A stretch of DNA of 42,370 bases, taken from Allomyces arbusculus (taxonomy: Eukaryota; Blastocladiomycota; Blastocladiomycetes; Blastocladiales; Blastocladiaceae). The stretch is taken from positions 1 to 42,370 of the forward strand of contig JADHYV010000117.1 in assembly GCA_027604705.1 (NCBI GenBank). The letters are read 5' to 3'. Both the position numbers and the translations under genes were made by a program. Shown here piece by piece: positions 1-12,199 of this stretch. Position 1 is the stretch's first letter. Every line of letters begins with the position of its first letter. Below the pieces are notes generated by a model. It saw only the letters and a list, made by a program, of their open reading frames with translations, was not told where the DNA came from and searched no databases.

Positions 1-265
1 TAAACCTAACCTAACCTAAAAACCTAAACCTAACCTAAAACCTAAACCTAAAAACCTAAAACCTAAAAACCTAAAAAACCTAAAAAAACCTAAAAACCTA
101 AAAAAACCTAACCTAAAAACCTAACCTAAAACCTAACCTAAAACCTAACCTAAAAAAACCTAAAAAACCTAACTAAAAAAAACCTAAAACCTAACCTAAA
201 AACCTAAAAACCTAAAACCTAAAACCTAAAAACCTAAAACCTAACCTAAAAACCTAAAAACCTAA
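1..265. repeat. Telomeric repeat tract (irregular CCTAAn)
   Basis: The first 265 bases are an uninterrupted array of CCTA followed by two to about eight A. Read on the other strand the unit is T(2-8)AGG. The C-rich strand runs 5' to 3' from the left edge, as expected for a left chromosome end. Nearly every unit has exactly two C; one has a single C. The usual fungal unit TTAGGG (CCCTAA) does not occur once. The array stops at CCTAA and single-copy sequence follows directly. The telomere call rests on position, orientation and repeat form. Confidence 0.9.
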
Positions 266-438
266 GCAGTAAACTCCGATGTGAACAGGGGTAAACGCAG
301 CCATTTGCACTTCCTTGCTCAGGTCAGCAAAAGTCGTTGCATGCGCCAGTGCACACAAACAACAACAATGACAGGTCATGCATGACCACGTCAGTACCAG
401 GAGCCAGGGTGGCGGCAGTGGGACAGTGCATGCCAATA

Positions 439-1023
439 TCAACATGCGCCACTGTCAAGGTACATGGCGCACCTGTGCATGGACAGCAGATGCGCCGATC
501 CCACAGCAGCGGCCACAGTAGCCCAGTTGGAATCGTTGTGGTAGGCTGACGCGAGGTTCTGGACCAACCATGTGCACAGTAGTGAGTGTGCAGCGACCGC
601 AGCTGCCACCAACAGTCCTGCAGCTACAGCAGAGTGCTCAATTGAGGCCAGGAACGAGGCTGAGATGGGCGAGTTGACCTGAAAGTTGCTGAGCATTTTG
701 TTGAGTCTGAGTGGCGAGACTTGTGATGACAAGAGCATGGCAAAACTGTCATAGTATGGCATCAGCAAGTAGGCCAGCAGGACCACTGTCGTCGTGCTTG
801 GCACTGCTGCCATGGTCATGGCATTGGCATTGGCAGGGTGCACAAACCGCGTTGCACTCTGCAGCAGCAGCTCGGCCATGTGGTTGTGCCTGTGCTTGCT
901 TTGGTTGGCAGCCGCAGCGGCAGTAACCGTGGTTGCCATGGCCGGATGTGTCGCAGTGGCACTGGTGGAGCTTGGCAGTGCGAACCGCGCCGCCGACGCA
1001 GCAGTGGGGTGCAGGTCGCCCAT
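439..1023 (-). CDS. Doubtful subtelomeric membrane protein
   Basis: An open frame of 194 codons starts at an ATG in a very good context (CACCACCATGGGC). The protein is rich in Ala, Ser and Thr. It has two hydrophobic stretches that could span a membrane, one around VVLLAYLLMPYYDSFAMLL and one around AAGLLVAAAVAAHSLL. The start MGDLHP would allow N-myristoylation, but that is speculative. A perfect splice donor (CAG|GTAAGT, near 1050) lies just upstream on the same strand, so a 5' non-coding exon is possible. I recognise no family. Chance open frames are common in this G+C-rich DNA, so it may not be a gene. Confidence 0.28.
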   Translation of the reverse strand: MGDLHPTAASAARFALPSSTSATATHPAMATTVTAAAAANQSKHRHNHMAELLLQSATRFVHPANANAMTMAAVPSTTTVVLLAYLLMPYYDSFAMLLSSQVSPLRLNKMLSNFQVNSPISASFLASIEHSAVAAGLLVAAAVAAHSLLCTWLVQNLASAYHNDSNWATVAAAVGSAHLLSMHRCAMYLDSGAC

Positions 1024-2299
1024 GGTGGTGATCGTGCGTGTGGTACTTACCTGTGCAGGGTACTCTTGACCTCGAGGTTCAGACGCGGTCCGTGCAGCAC
1101 GGCTCAATCTGCCAGGTCCAATGATATTCTAGTGACTATATGGTCAGTATCCATCCACTCGAGTACTGGTGCCAGCACCCCAGACGCGCGCTCAGGTTAG
1201 CATACCAAACAGCGACTCGATGCTCGCAATGAGCAGGCACCGAGTTGCCATGAATTCGGCGCCGAATTCGGTCCTCAAGCGGCGCGTCGAGGCGACAGAT
1301 ACGGCTCAGCCATGGTCACGTCTGGATCACTGGCGTGACAGAGCGACAAGCACCCATTCCTGGTCGTCGCGCAGGCCGACAGCAACAGCAGCAGTGCGGC
1401 AGGGACAACACGAGACGAGCACGACTAGCAACGAAGGACGTGGCAAGTGAGCGCATGTCGCTGGAGCAAAGCCTCGGTCATGACGAATGCGTCATGTACC
1501 GTGAAGCAGGTTGAGCGGGCCAGCAACAGCGATGCGGTGGTCGGCACGGCGAGTGGTCGGTCGCACAGCTCAGAGTGTCACGAGCGGTGGCGAGGAAACT
1601 GGTGCGCCACTTGCACATTGCACGACTTGATCAGCGGCACAGCTGGGAGATTCGCGCTCGCGTCGAGAGAGAGCGCCAAGGAAGGGAGCTGGGCGCGCGC
1701 GAGCGAGCGAGCGGTGGACGATGACAAGCCGGCAAGCCAACGCGGTGTGTACAACGACAAGAGCGTCTGGCGAGAACCGACCACGGGTCGAGCGCCCGCG
1801 GGCCGAGAGCGCGAGCAGGGCCCACGCCGTTGACGCGAGAGAAATGCTGCGGGTGCGAAACGACGGCGCAGAGGGGATCAACGGCAGAGAGAGCGCGTCA
1901 GCAGCCATGATCGGATCGGACGTGAGGAAAGAGGCATGCGACTCAACGCGGCCACACATCAAAACATACCTTCACGTCACGCCCACGCGTGCCCCGTGCA
2001 CCGCCACAGCGAGCGACGACATGGAAAGGTAAGGGACGCCATTTACTATCATATGTAACCGGCGCCGTGGTGTCAAGGCCCGTGTAAGAAGATAAACGAG
2101 GGCGGATGGGGTCGGGACGACGGTCGCGTCAGCGATTGCACGCTGAGCAGCCTTCATGCGCAACGAACTGAACAGCAAACAAGTACCAAACGCCACAAAC
2201 GTTTTCGGAGGTTGCCACGCTGCCAACAGCGCGTAGAGGAATGGTGCGGGCAGGAACGAGCACGAGCAGCGAGCGGAGTGACCAACTGCAGTAAACGCG
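1024..2299. other. Subtelomeric stretch without a supported gene
   Basis: Several overlapping open frames occur on both strands, but they are Arg-, Ser- and Ala-rich and change composition as expected of out-of-frame translation of G+C-rich DNA. No conserved motif, tRNA or clear repeat was seen. GCGCGAGCGAGCGAGCG-like runs occur near 1695-1712. Confidence 0.4.
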
Positions 2300-2860
2300 G
2301 CGCCCCAAGTCACGGCTCAGGTGCAGCGTTGTCGCGATCGCGTGCACGCCTGGGATGTTTGTCGTCACGGCGCCGGGGGTGCCAGAGACCAGAGAGCGTG
2401 CGGAGCGGCGGGCTCGCGGTGGGACGACGGGCAAACCTGCACGACGAGGCGTGGGGAGCAATCGTGCCCGAGCTGCCGCTCAGCACGGACACGCTCATGG
2501 AGATGCGGTTGCGCGAAATGATCGCGCACCGCGAGGAGGTCAAGGAGGCGCGCGCGACGGCTCGAGAGGGAGCATGCAGCGGGACGCGAGCAACGCGCTG
2601 CGAGCGGGGCCAAGAGCATTGACGTCATCGCCGATGGCGACCTCGTGCTCGTGCGGTGCAACGAGCTTGACACCATGTACGACGCGCTGCGCAAGCCGGA
2701 GCCGTGGCGGCGACGCGCGCGAGGAGAGAGACGGCTGTCGCACGCAAACATGGATCAGGGGCAAGCGGTGCAAGTACGACAGCGTGCGCACGAGAATAAA
2801 ACCAGCAATGGATCGCTGTTTAGCCAGGCGTGGCGCCAGGTGTCTTGGGGGTGGTGGTGA
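2300..2860 (+). pseudogene. Broken gene fragment of unknown family
   Basis: Two adjacent plus-strand frames read like one natural protein. The first (about 2430-2555) contains LPLSTDTLMEMRLREMIAHR and then EEVKEAR. The second (about 2550-2860) continues as RRLEREHAAGREQ and then SIDVIADGDLVLVRCNELDT. The frame changes within a CG dinucleotide run (GCGCGCGCG, about 2548-2556). Two extra bases there would make one charged helix run on without a break. This could be a decayed gene, an assembly error in the run, or a missed intron. The protein is rich in charged helix followed by a short hydrophobic strand. No family is recognised. Confidence 0.35.
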
Positions 2861-4837
<1,977 letters not shown>

Positions 4838-5609
4838 GGCGGATCGGTTGCGGTTGGAGAAGAGCGGGGTGCGAATCGGTCGGGATCCGGGTCTGGCGAA
4901 GGGGTGTGATCACGGCCAACAGGGGGAGCGTGCGTGTGGCGGCGAATGGTGAGCAGCTGAGCATCACGGAGCGCGACTTGCGCAAGGGGACAGTGGCTAT
5001 ATCGGGCCCGGAGCCGGCGACCGACTGGCAGTAGATCGGCGCTCGTCGCGTAGCTGCAGACAAACTGGATCCCGCCGCAGCGCGTACTGATCAGAGGAGC
5101 AGCGTCGGGTGCGGCACGCGGCGCGTGGGCACCTGCTGACGCGCGGGTTGGTGCGGGAGGTGGTGCTGGTGGTCGTCAGGCCGTGGTGCAGGCGTCGGCA
5201 GTGCTGGCGGTGCCGGTGCTGCTGCTATTGCTGCTGGTGTTGGCGTCGGTGCTGGCGCGGTTGGTTGGCGACTGTCGTTGCGCTCGACGACGTTGCCGGC
5301 GCGTGGATTCTCGACGGCAAAGGCACGTTCGAAAAGGGCGAAGGCACGCGCCGCCGCGACGCGACGTGGCGGCAACGGGGCAAAGAGCAACTCGCAACCG
5401 GTCACCTGCCCCCGCCTGACCAAGGCGCATTTTTCGCGTCGCGGCCACTGCCCTTCTGCTCTCGTCTTTCCCGCTGGGCCTCGGCACTCGACCCTCGACC
5501 CTCGACCGCAACCAACTCGACGCGCCCGACTCGTTTGTGCTTGCAACGCCGCCCAACTGCTGCACTCCACTCGCTGCATCCGACCCAGCCCGACTTCAAG
5601 CAACCCACC
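4838..5609. promoter_or_regulatory. Divergent promoter region, SURF4 / FKBP
   Basis: This 772-bp spacer separates two head-to-head start codons, so it must hold both promoters and 5' leaders. It contains GCTGCTGCTATTGCTGCTGG-like triplet runs near 5218-5240 and C-rich or pyrimidine-rich stretches (5400-5600) just before the FKBP start. No TATA box is convincing. The frame upstream of the FKBP start stays open through this stretch but shows no similarity to the family. Confidence 0.5.
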
Positions 5610-6747
5610 ATGAGTTTCTTTGGCATCGAGCTGCAGCCCGGCCAGTCGGGCGCCATGGAGTGCCCCGCCGACCTGCGCCTGACGCTCGCCTCGCTGCCGC
5701 ACGACGTCAAGGACACGAAGGGCCGGACGACCGTCTATGTGACTGTCGACGAAGCCGAACCGCTTCCGCTCTGCACGCTGCGCGCCGGTGCCGTCGACCA
5801 GCAGGCGCTCGACATTGTTGTCGACGCCGGCTCCAACGTTGAATTTTCGGTCAAGGGCCCCAAGTACGCAGCGACTGCTTCCTCTTGCGCGCCGCGGACC
5901 CGCACAGCGAGTACCGCTTGCCCACGACGCATACCCAAGCTAACCTTATCTTTTTTCTTCATTCTCTTTTCTCGCGCTTAGCAACGTCGCACTCATGGGC
6001 AACTTTGACGTTTCAGGCATGGAGGGCGAGGACAGTGACGACGAGGAGGGTATGTGCCACGACGCTGCCTGCCAGTCGTGCGACGGCGCTGCTCACACGT
6101 CCGACGCGGTAGATGAGGACGAGGACAGCGAGGGCGAGGGCGAGGACCAGGACGAGGACGAGGAGGGCTCTGACGAGGTCGAGGATGAGGACGAGGTGAT
6201 GGAGGAGGATTCAGAGGAGGAGGTGCCGCCGCCCACCAAGGCCGAGATCAAGAAGCAGCAAGCTCAGGAGCAGGCCAAGAAGGAGCAGGCCAAGAAGGCC
6301 GAGCAGCAACAAAAGGCGCAGGATCAGAAGAAGCGCAAGTCGGAGACGCCCGTTGAGGAGGCGCCGGCTAAGAAGGCCAAGGCCGCCGAGTTCACGCCCA
6401 CGACGACGACGCTCAAGGGCGGGCTCAAGGTCACCGACCTGACGCCGGCCGACGCGTCGGCGCCGCGCGCCAAGTCGGGCCAGTACGTGCAGATGCGGTA
6501 CATTGGCAAGCTCACCAACGGCAAGGTCTTTGACTCGAACACCAAGGGCCAGCCCTTTGGCTTCAAGCTCGGCAAGGGCGAGGTGATCTCCGGCTGGGAC
6601 CAGGGTATTGTTGGTCTGGCCGTCGGCCAGCGCCGCAAGCTCGTGATCCCGCCCAAGATGGCCTACGGCGCGCGCGGTGCCCCGCCCGAGATTCCGCCCA
6701 ACGCGACGCTCGAGTTTGAGGTGAAGCTCGTGGCCATTCGCAAGTAA
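5610..6747 (+). CDS. FPR4: Nucleolar FKBP prolyl isomerase (Fpr3/Fpr4 type)
   Basis: This is a peptidyl-prolyl cis-trans isomerase of the nuclear FKBP class, known as a histone chaperone acting on histone tails and rDNA chromatin. Exons 5610-5863 and 5982-6747 join at GT-AG to give 339 aa. Residues 1-100 form the nucleoplasmin-like domain (start MSFFGIELQPGQ; the splice rebuilds NVALMGNFDVSG). A long Asp/Glu tract (about 105-165) and a Lys/Gln-rich helical, nuclear-signal-like linker follow. The C-terminal 110 residues are a complete FKBP domain with the drug- and substrate-pocket residues in MRYIGKL, KVFDSN, PFGFKLG, EVISGWDQG, MAYGARG and IPPNATLEFEV. The frame is open far upstream, but MSFFGIEL matches the family start. 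The gene could equally be named FPR3. Confidence 0.95.
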
Positions 6748-7303
6748 GATCAGAGGGGAACGATGGGGCCGGTAGTGCGTGCGGGAGTGATTTGGATTTG
6801 ATTTGCAATGCAAGCGTTGTTCATTGTTGCTTGCTGTGGGTCGTCAGTCGTCTTTTGTCGCGTCGAGTCGCGTCTTCGTTGCGCCGGCGGCCCATCGCGG
6901 TTGCCATCATTGCCGCTCGCCGTCGTCCCTTTTTTTGCGTGCCGCGCCGCGGCGACGGCGCTGTCGAGAGGCGGAGCGGGGCAACTTGTCTGGGCTGCGG
7001 TGCCTGGCTGCTGTTTGGTAACAGAGTGCGCGGCGTGGGCCGTTTTCGATTGTGCACCGCTTCGTCGCTCTCTGCTCGAAAGGACCTGACTGGCCGTCTG
7101 CCATCCACGCCAACTGAACCTGCAGCCTGTTCGCTCCTCGCTGTCGCCGCCGACTCCCTCGACCTCCTCGTCGACACCCCGCATCTGCCGCCGCTGCCCC
7201 GACCAGGCCGGCCGCACTTGCCGCACTCGCACCGCGACCGCGCGGCCTCGCCGCTGCCGCTGCCGCCGCTGCCGCCAACCGCGCCAACACCAGCGCCAGC
7301 ATC
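6748..7303. promoter_or_regulatory. Spacer with 3' end of FKBP and promoter of the kinase
   Basis: These 556 bp separate two genes on the same strand. The second half is rich in CTGCCGC, CCG and CTC pyrimidine runs, which suits a 5' leader. The kinase ATG follows CCAGCATC. No other gene is visible. Confidence 0.45.
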
Positions 7304-9315
7304 ATGTCGTTCCTTGCCAAGCTGTGCCCGTGCCTCGCCGGGTCGCGCGACCCGCTCGACGCCGACTTCAACTCGCCGATTGTCAGCACGCGCCCGCCCA
7401 CAGCTCCCGTGCCGGCGCACAATGTCCCAACGCTCGTCGTCTCGCCTGCGACGCCCGCCGCCTCGGTTGCGACCTCGGTCGCTGGCGCCAATGCAGCGGC
7501 CATCTCGTCGGCGACAACCGGGTCCGGGTCGACGGCCGTGAGCGCCTCGCAGTCGCCGCCGCTGCCCGCGGTGCCCGCCGTCAAGATCACCGACGCTCCT
7601 CTCGGCCCCTCGGCCATTTCCGCGGCCGGCACCGACTCGCAGGCCACGGCCATCAACTCGCAGCCGCTACCCAACAACTCGTCCCTGGCCAACCCGTCGC
7701 TCGCGCCTGCCGTCGAGTCGTCGGCTAATGGCAGCAAGGCCCCCTCCATCAAGTCGAATGTTTCGGGCCACTCGCGGCACTCGGCGCAGCCGCCGCGCCA
7801 GCTGTCGGATCTCTACGAGCGTGGGCGCAAGCTCGGGTCTGGCATGTTTGCTGACGTCTACGAGGTCACCGACAAGATCACGGGCGAAAAGTACGCGCTC
7901 AAGACGATGCGCAAGCACAAGCTTAAGGGCCGCGAGAAGGTCGTTCGCCGCGAGATTCAGGTGCTCACGGCGCTCGCCGCGCACCCAAACGTCGTTGGGC
8001 TCATCTCCGAAGACGCCTTTTTTGAGACGCCCAACTCGTACCACCTGGTCATGCAGCTGTGCACCGGTGGGGAGCTCTTCGACTCGATTGTGGAGCGCGG
8101 CTTCTACTCGGAGCGTGATGCCGTTCTGGTCATCAAGCAAGTCCTCGATGCGCTCGTCTTTTGTCATGCGCACGGTGTCGTGCACCGCGACTTGAAGCCC
8201 GAGGTGCGTCGTCGTTTGCCTCAAATTGGTGATCCATCGTGCTCGCTCTCCCTGGCTCCACGTCGCTGACAATGATGCATTGTGCGCACCTAGAACCTGC
8301 TGCTCAAGGACAAGTCACCGAATGCGCGCGTCATGGTTGCTGATTTCGGTCTCTCGCGTCTCGCCGACTACGACGACCAAATGTGCGTTATAAGCCTTTG
8401 CCGCTGCGCCTGCGCCGCATCGAATCGAAGTGCTGACCCTCCTCGTGTTCCGCCACCACCAGGTTCCTGACCGCATGCGGCACGCCCGCTTACTGCGCGC
8501 CCGAGGTCATTCTCAAGCGCGGCCACAATAAACCCGCCGACATGTGGTCGCTCGGGTGCCTCACCTACGTACTGCTCTGTGGCTACATTCCGTTCTACGC
8601 CGAGACGCAACAGGGCGTCTTTGAGGAGATCATTCATGCGCGGTATGAGTTTGACCCCGAATACTGGTCGGAGGTGTCGGACCTGGCCAAGGATTTCATT
8701 CGCAAGCTGCTTGTCGTCGATCCGGCGCAGCGAATGACGGCCGAGCAGGCGCTGCATCACTCGTGGATCATCGAGGGCACGACGCCCGCGGTGCCGCCGC
8801 AACTCGCCGACCTCGGCGAACCCGACCAGGTCGCGGCGCCCTACCCGTCGACGCTGCCGTCGGTCAACTTGGTGCCGACTCTTAAGCGCGGTGCGCAGTC
8901 GCGCAACGGCCGGTTCAAGAACGCCGTGTCCAAGGTGGTCGTGTTGCAGCGTCTGCAGCAACAGCAGCAGCAGATGCAGCCGACCGGGTCGCAGTCGTCG
9001 CCAACACTTGGGTCGCCGCGTATGCCGTCGGCCGCGTCGGCCGCGTCCACAGACGGCGAATCGGCGTTTGCCCTATTCTCGTCGGCTACGGCGGCGCTCC
9101 AGGTGAACACGGCCAATGCCGCGGGCACCGCCGCGGCTGCCCCGCCGGCACCGCTGCCCGCGCCTGCGCCCGTGCCCGCCCCCGCTGCTCCCGGTCAGCG
9201 CGCGGCCGCGAGCGGGACCGTCACGAGCTTTGAGACGGCGTTGCAAAATCAGTCGGGGTCAAACGTGGCGCTCATGACGCCGCTGTACCTCCCCGAGCTG
9301 GCACCGCGCCCGTGA
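7304..9315 (+). CDS. Ca2+/calmodulin-dependent protein kinase (CAMK family)
   Basis: This is a Ser/Thr kinase that relays Ca2+-calmodulin signals. The exons are 7304-8203, 8294-8382 and 8463-9315, giving 613 aa. After a Ser/Ala/Pro-rich N-terminus of about 165 residues comes a full kinase domain: glycine loop GSGMFADVYE, ATP lysine in YALKTM, HRDLKPEN (split by intron 1), DFG at 317-319, and PAYCAPEV. Thr333 in FLTACGTP matches the CaMKI activation-loop threonine. After the catalytic core, GRFKNAVSKVVVLQRL has the basic-hydrophobic pattern of a CaMKI autoinhibitory and calmodulin-binding helix. A Gln run and a long Ala/Pro tail follow. Cys8 and Cys10 in MSFLAKLCPC could be palmitoylated, which is inference. 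The tail makes it much longer than the 350-400 aa usual for the class. Confidence 0.93.
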
Positions 9316-9604
9316 ACGTTAGTCGTTCCTGTGTTGTGATGCTCTTCCGTGTCTGTGCCGTACCGTCACTTGAGTTGTTTCCTCTGCGTTCTTGGCGTTG
9401 GTCATGTCATTTGCCGTGAAGTGTACCATTTCGTGAGCCTGTTGTTGTATCTTCGTACCTATTTGCACCCGGACTTGCCGCGTGTTTCTTTGCAACATGT
9501 CTGTCCGCTCGCCACCGTTTTCTGTTCGAAGTCTCTCAGCTCCCGCCCTTGTTCGCTCTATGTTCGGTAGTCCCCGTCGTTTCAACCGACAAGAATAGAC
9601 ATTT

Positions 9605-11567
9605 TCATTTCTGCTCCAACGGCGCCGCCACTGCTGCTTCAACTGGAGCGGTGGGTTGCAAACTACTTGATGAGGCCATGGGTTCCAGCAGGGACGCCGC
9701 GGTCGCATCCAAGGCCAAGGCCGATGCTGACAAGAGACTGCCCAGTTCGTTCAGCATCTCGTCGAGCGTGTGCGTGTGCCACGTCGGCATCATGCCCACG
9801 CGCGACGTGATGGGCTCCGAGTCGCCGTCAGTGGCCGCGGGCGCGATACCGGTCGTAACCTTGGGTTCGTCGCGAGGCTCCCGGCGTTCGCGCGATTTCG
9901 GGTGCGCGTCATCGCTCGCAACCGGGTGGAGAGCGACCGTACGTGTTCCAGAAGCCGAATCGCCGGATGTCCCAGCTGCATGAACGGCAGTGGGTGCCTC
10001 GCCAAGCCCATCGCGACGGACATGAATCTGCTGCGGCCCGTGAGCAGCAACCGGCACTCGACCCGCCACCCTCTTCTTCTTGGCACCACGGTCCTCAACT
10101 CGACCTTGTCCAGCCGATCCGGCGCGACTTCGTGCCGCCCCACCCCGCGTCGCAGCCTTGCCAGGCGCTACGGGTGCCACGTCCGGGAAAACCACGGCAA
10201 ACATGCGATTCAGCTCGGTCTGCGGCGGCATTTCCGCATGAATCGCGTTCCGCACACCATGGTAACTGCTCGCCGCATCGCGCCGTCGCTCACGGTCGCG
10301 CGCCATCGCCTCGGCCAAATCGGCTGTGAGCCGGTCGCCCTCGCGCGTCATGTGCACGCGCAGGAGGGCGTCGCGACCGCGGTCCTGTGCGCGCTGTGCA
10401 AGATGCTCGGCACGCTCCTGCTGCTCCTGCACGCGTTGCGCGGCTTCTTGGACGGCGAGGACGGCGTTGGTTGCGGCGTTCGTATCGGTGCGGGTCTGCA
10501 GCGGTCGTTCCACCGAGTAGACGGCGGGAACCGGCGGTTCGGTGGCGTGGAACCGCGTGTCGCTGTACGAGATGGCGCGCGCGAGACCGGGTGTGGGCGT
10601 GTGCGGTGCACGGGACAGGATGGTGGCGAGGTCAAGATCGGTGACGGATGGGAACGGCGCCGAGCTTGGTCGGGAGGCGCGAAGCAGGGATCGGTGGTTG
10701 GCAACGCGAACGGCGTCAGCACGGTCGAGCGCACGCGCTTCGTACGTCCACGCGAGAGCAGTGCGGCGCGCGCGTTCGGTGGCGAGGGCATCTGTGCTGC
10801 GCTCGTCCTGCGCGCGTAAGTTCGACCCGAGTGTGCAGGTGGCCAGCTGCTGAGCGCGAATCTGAGCGAGAGAGATACGGAGCAGTGAGAGGGCGCCACG
10901 TATCGAATACACGGACCCGAGGAACACGCACCCGTTGCTGTTCTTCGCAGTCGGCATCACGTTGCGCCGAACCAATCGAGCGCGATGACTGAGCAAGCTG
11001 GAGCTCGGCTCGACGCGCCTGCTCGGACACCTGTGTCCAGTGACAATGAATGTGGGTCAAGATTGACAATTAAAAAACGTGACAAAGTGGTAAATGATGT
11101 TCTGGACCTCCTCAAGTTCCGTTCTTGTTACATCTTTGAGAGCATGGCGGAGCGAGTCCCGGTAGGCTTCTTGTTGCTCGTCCTCGAACCGTCGCGCTTG
11201 GCGGCGGACCTGGTACCAAGAGCGATGTGGCTCGGATGAGTTCCTCGGTCACAAGGAATTGGCATTATATCGTGGTTGGTCATGGCCAAAGCACCATCGC
11301 GAGCCGTTCTTTCCGTCGCGCAAGCTGCGAGCGTTGACGATGCAAGGCAGCCTGGCTCTCACAAAGCGGTAAGACTGTCTGGCTTCGGGCCAGAGCATCA
11401 CGGTCGCATCTAGGTGCGCGAACGTGCTGATTCGACGGGTTGGTGGTACGCGACCCGTGCGGCCCTCGGTCCTTGTCGCCATGTTCATGTGCTGATGACT
11501 TTGGTGCTGGAGTATCGAGGTTGCGGCCAATTTTGACGGCACTCGCTGGTCGAGGACGTGCAGTCAT
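9605..11567 (-). CDS. Four-exon coiled-coil protein, family unknown
   Basis: The four exons are 11295-11567, 11084-11209, 10932-11030 and 9605-10861, all phase 0, giving 584 aa. The exon choice rests on coding character. Each of the three 5' exons ends or begins inside charged heptad helix, for example LARRKERLAM joined to VRRQARRFEDEQQEAYRDS, and VSEQARRAELQLAQ. A second coiled-coil block follows in exon 4 (ALATERARRTALAWTYEARA, and later QEAAQRVQEQQERAEHLAQR). The C-terminus is basic and then Ala/Ser-rich, so probably disordered. No catalytic motif, signal peptide or membrane segment is seen. A structural, possibly flagellar or basal-body, role would fit such a helix protein in a zoosporic fungus, but nothing in the sequence proves it. 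The first intron donor (GTGCTT) and the second (GTCACG) are weak. Confidence 0.68.
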
Positions 11568-12199
11568 GATCAGAATCGGCTGTGCGGGCACTTTCACCCA
11601 CTCTTAGCTGTCAAAATCGGGAAATCGTCGCGCGCGAGCCTGGCTTGGTCACTTCAAGGGGAGCGCGACTCGGCACGGCCAGCAGCGACCCAGCAGCCAG
11701 CGCGGCGCGATCACATGACGCTGACGTGGGCTAGATTTTGTTGGAGGTGCCTAACGATTTGGCAGCATCGGGCCAGCGAGCGACAGAAACCGCCAACCTC
11801 GGCGTGGCCCGCCCGCTCGTGGACTGAAATCAAGGTAAGACGCTGTCCGACCGCGGCAAGGGTGCCAAGCTGGCGACAGATGGCCAGAAGCACAGTTCGA
11901 GCGGCAAGGCAAAGTGGCAATACTATGCAGACACCAGGCCGCACACGACCAAATCACACCAGTGATGACCAAAGAAACGACCGCACGATGACGACGTCCG
12001 TGCCCAACGAGCCGAACGGGGAGCGAGACGTCAGGACGGTGCACTCAGCTAGGCCATGCCGTTGGGGCCCGGCGAGCGAGGCAAGGCAACAGCAGACGAG
12101 AAAAGGCAGAACACAGCCAGAGATGGGCCAACGAACGACGAAAACGGGAAAGAAGGGAAAACAAAACGAAACTGGGTAATAAACCATGCAACCGCACGC
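11568..12199. other. Spacer between the coiled-coil gene and RIB3
   Basis: This 632-bp stretch should hold the promoter of the coiled-coil gene (minus strand, reading left) and the 3' end of RIB3. An open frame of 154 codons on the plus strand (11715-12179) is Arg/Thr/Gln-rich with no motif and is taken as chance. Nothing else was recognised. Confidence 0.45.

Noticed and set aside
5109-5609. In-frame extension of the FKBP by 167 codons to 5109.
   Set aside because: The family begins at the MSFFGIEL-like strand of the nucleoplasmin domain, and the extension is Arg/Cys/Trp-rich low-grade sequence typical of untranslated G+C-rich DNA.
6211-6813. 200-codon minus-strand frame opposite the FKBP, very Leu/Arg-rich.
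   Set aside because: It is the antisense reading of the acidic and lysine-rich coding region; composition follows from the sense codons and there is no motif.
11715-12179. 154-codon plus-strand frame between the coiled-coil gene and RIB3.
   Set aside because: Composition is Arg/Thr/Gln-biased, there is no motif, and it lies in the expected promoter and 3' region of the two minus-strand genes.
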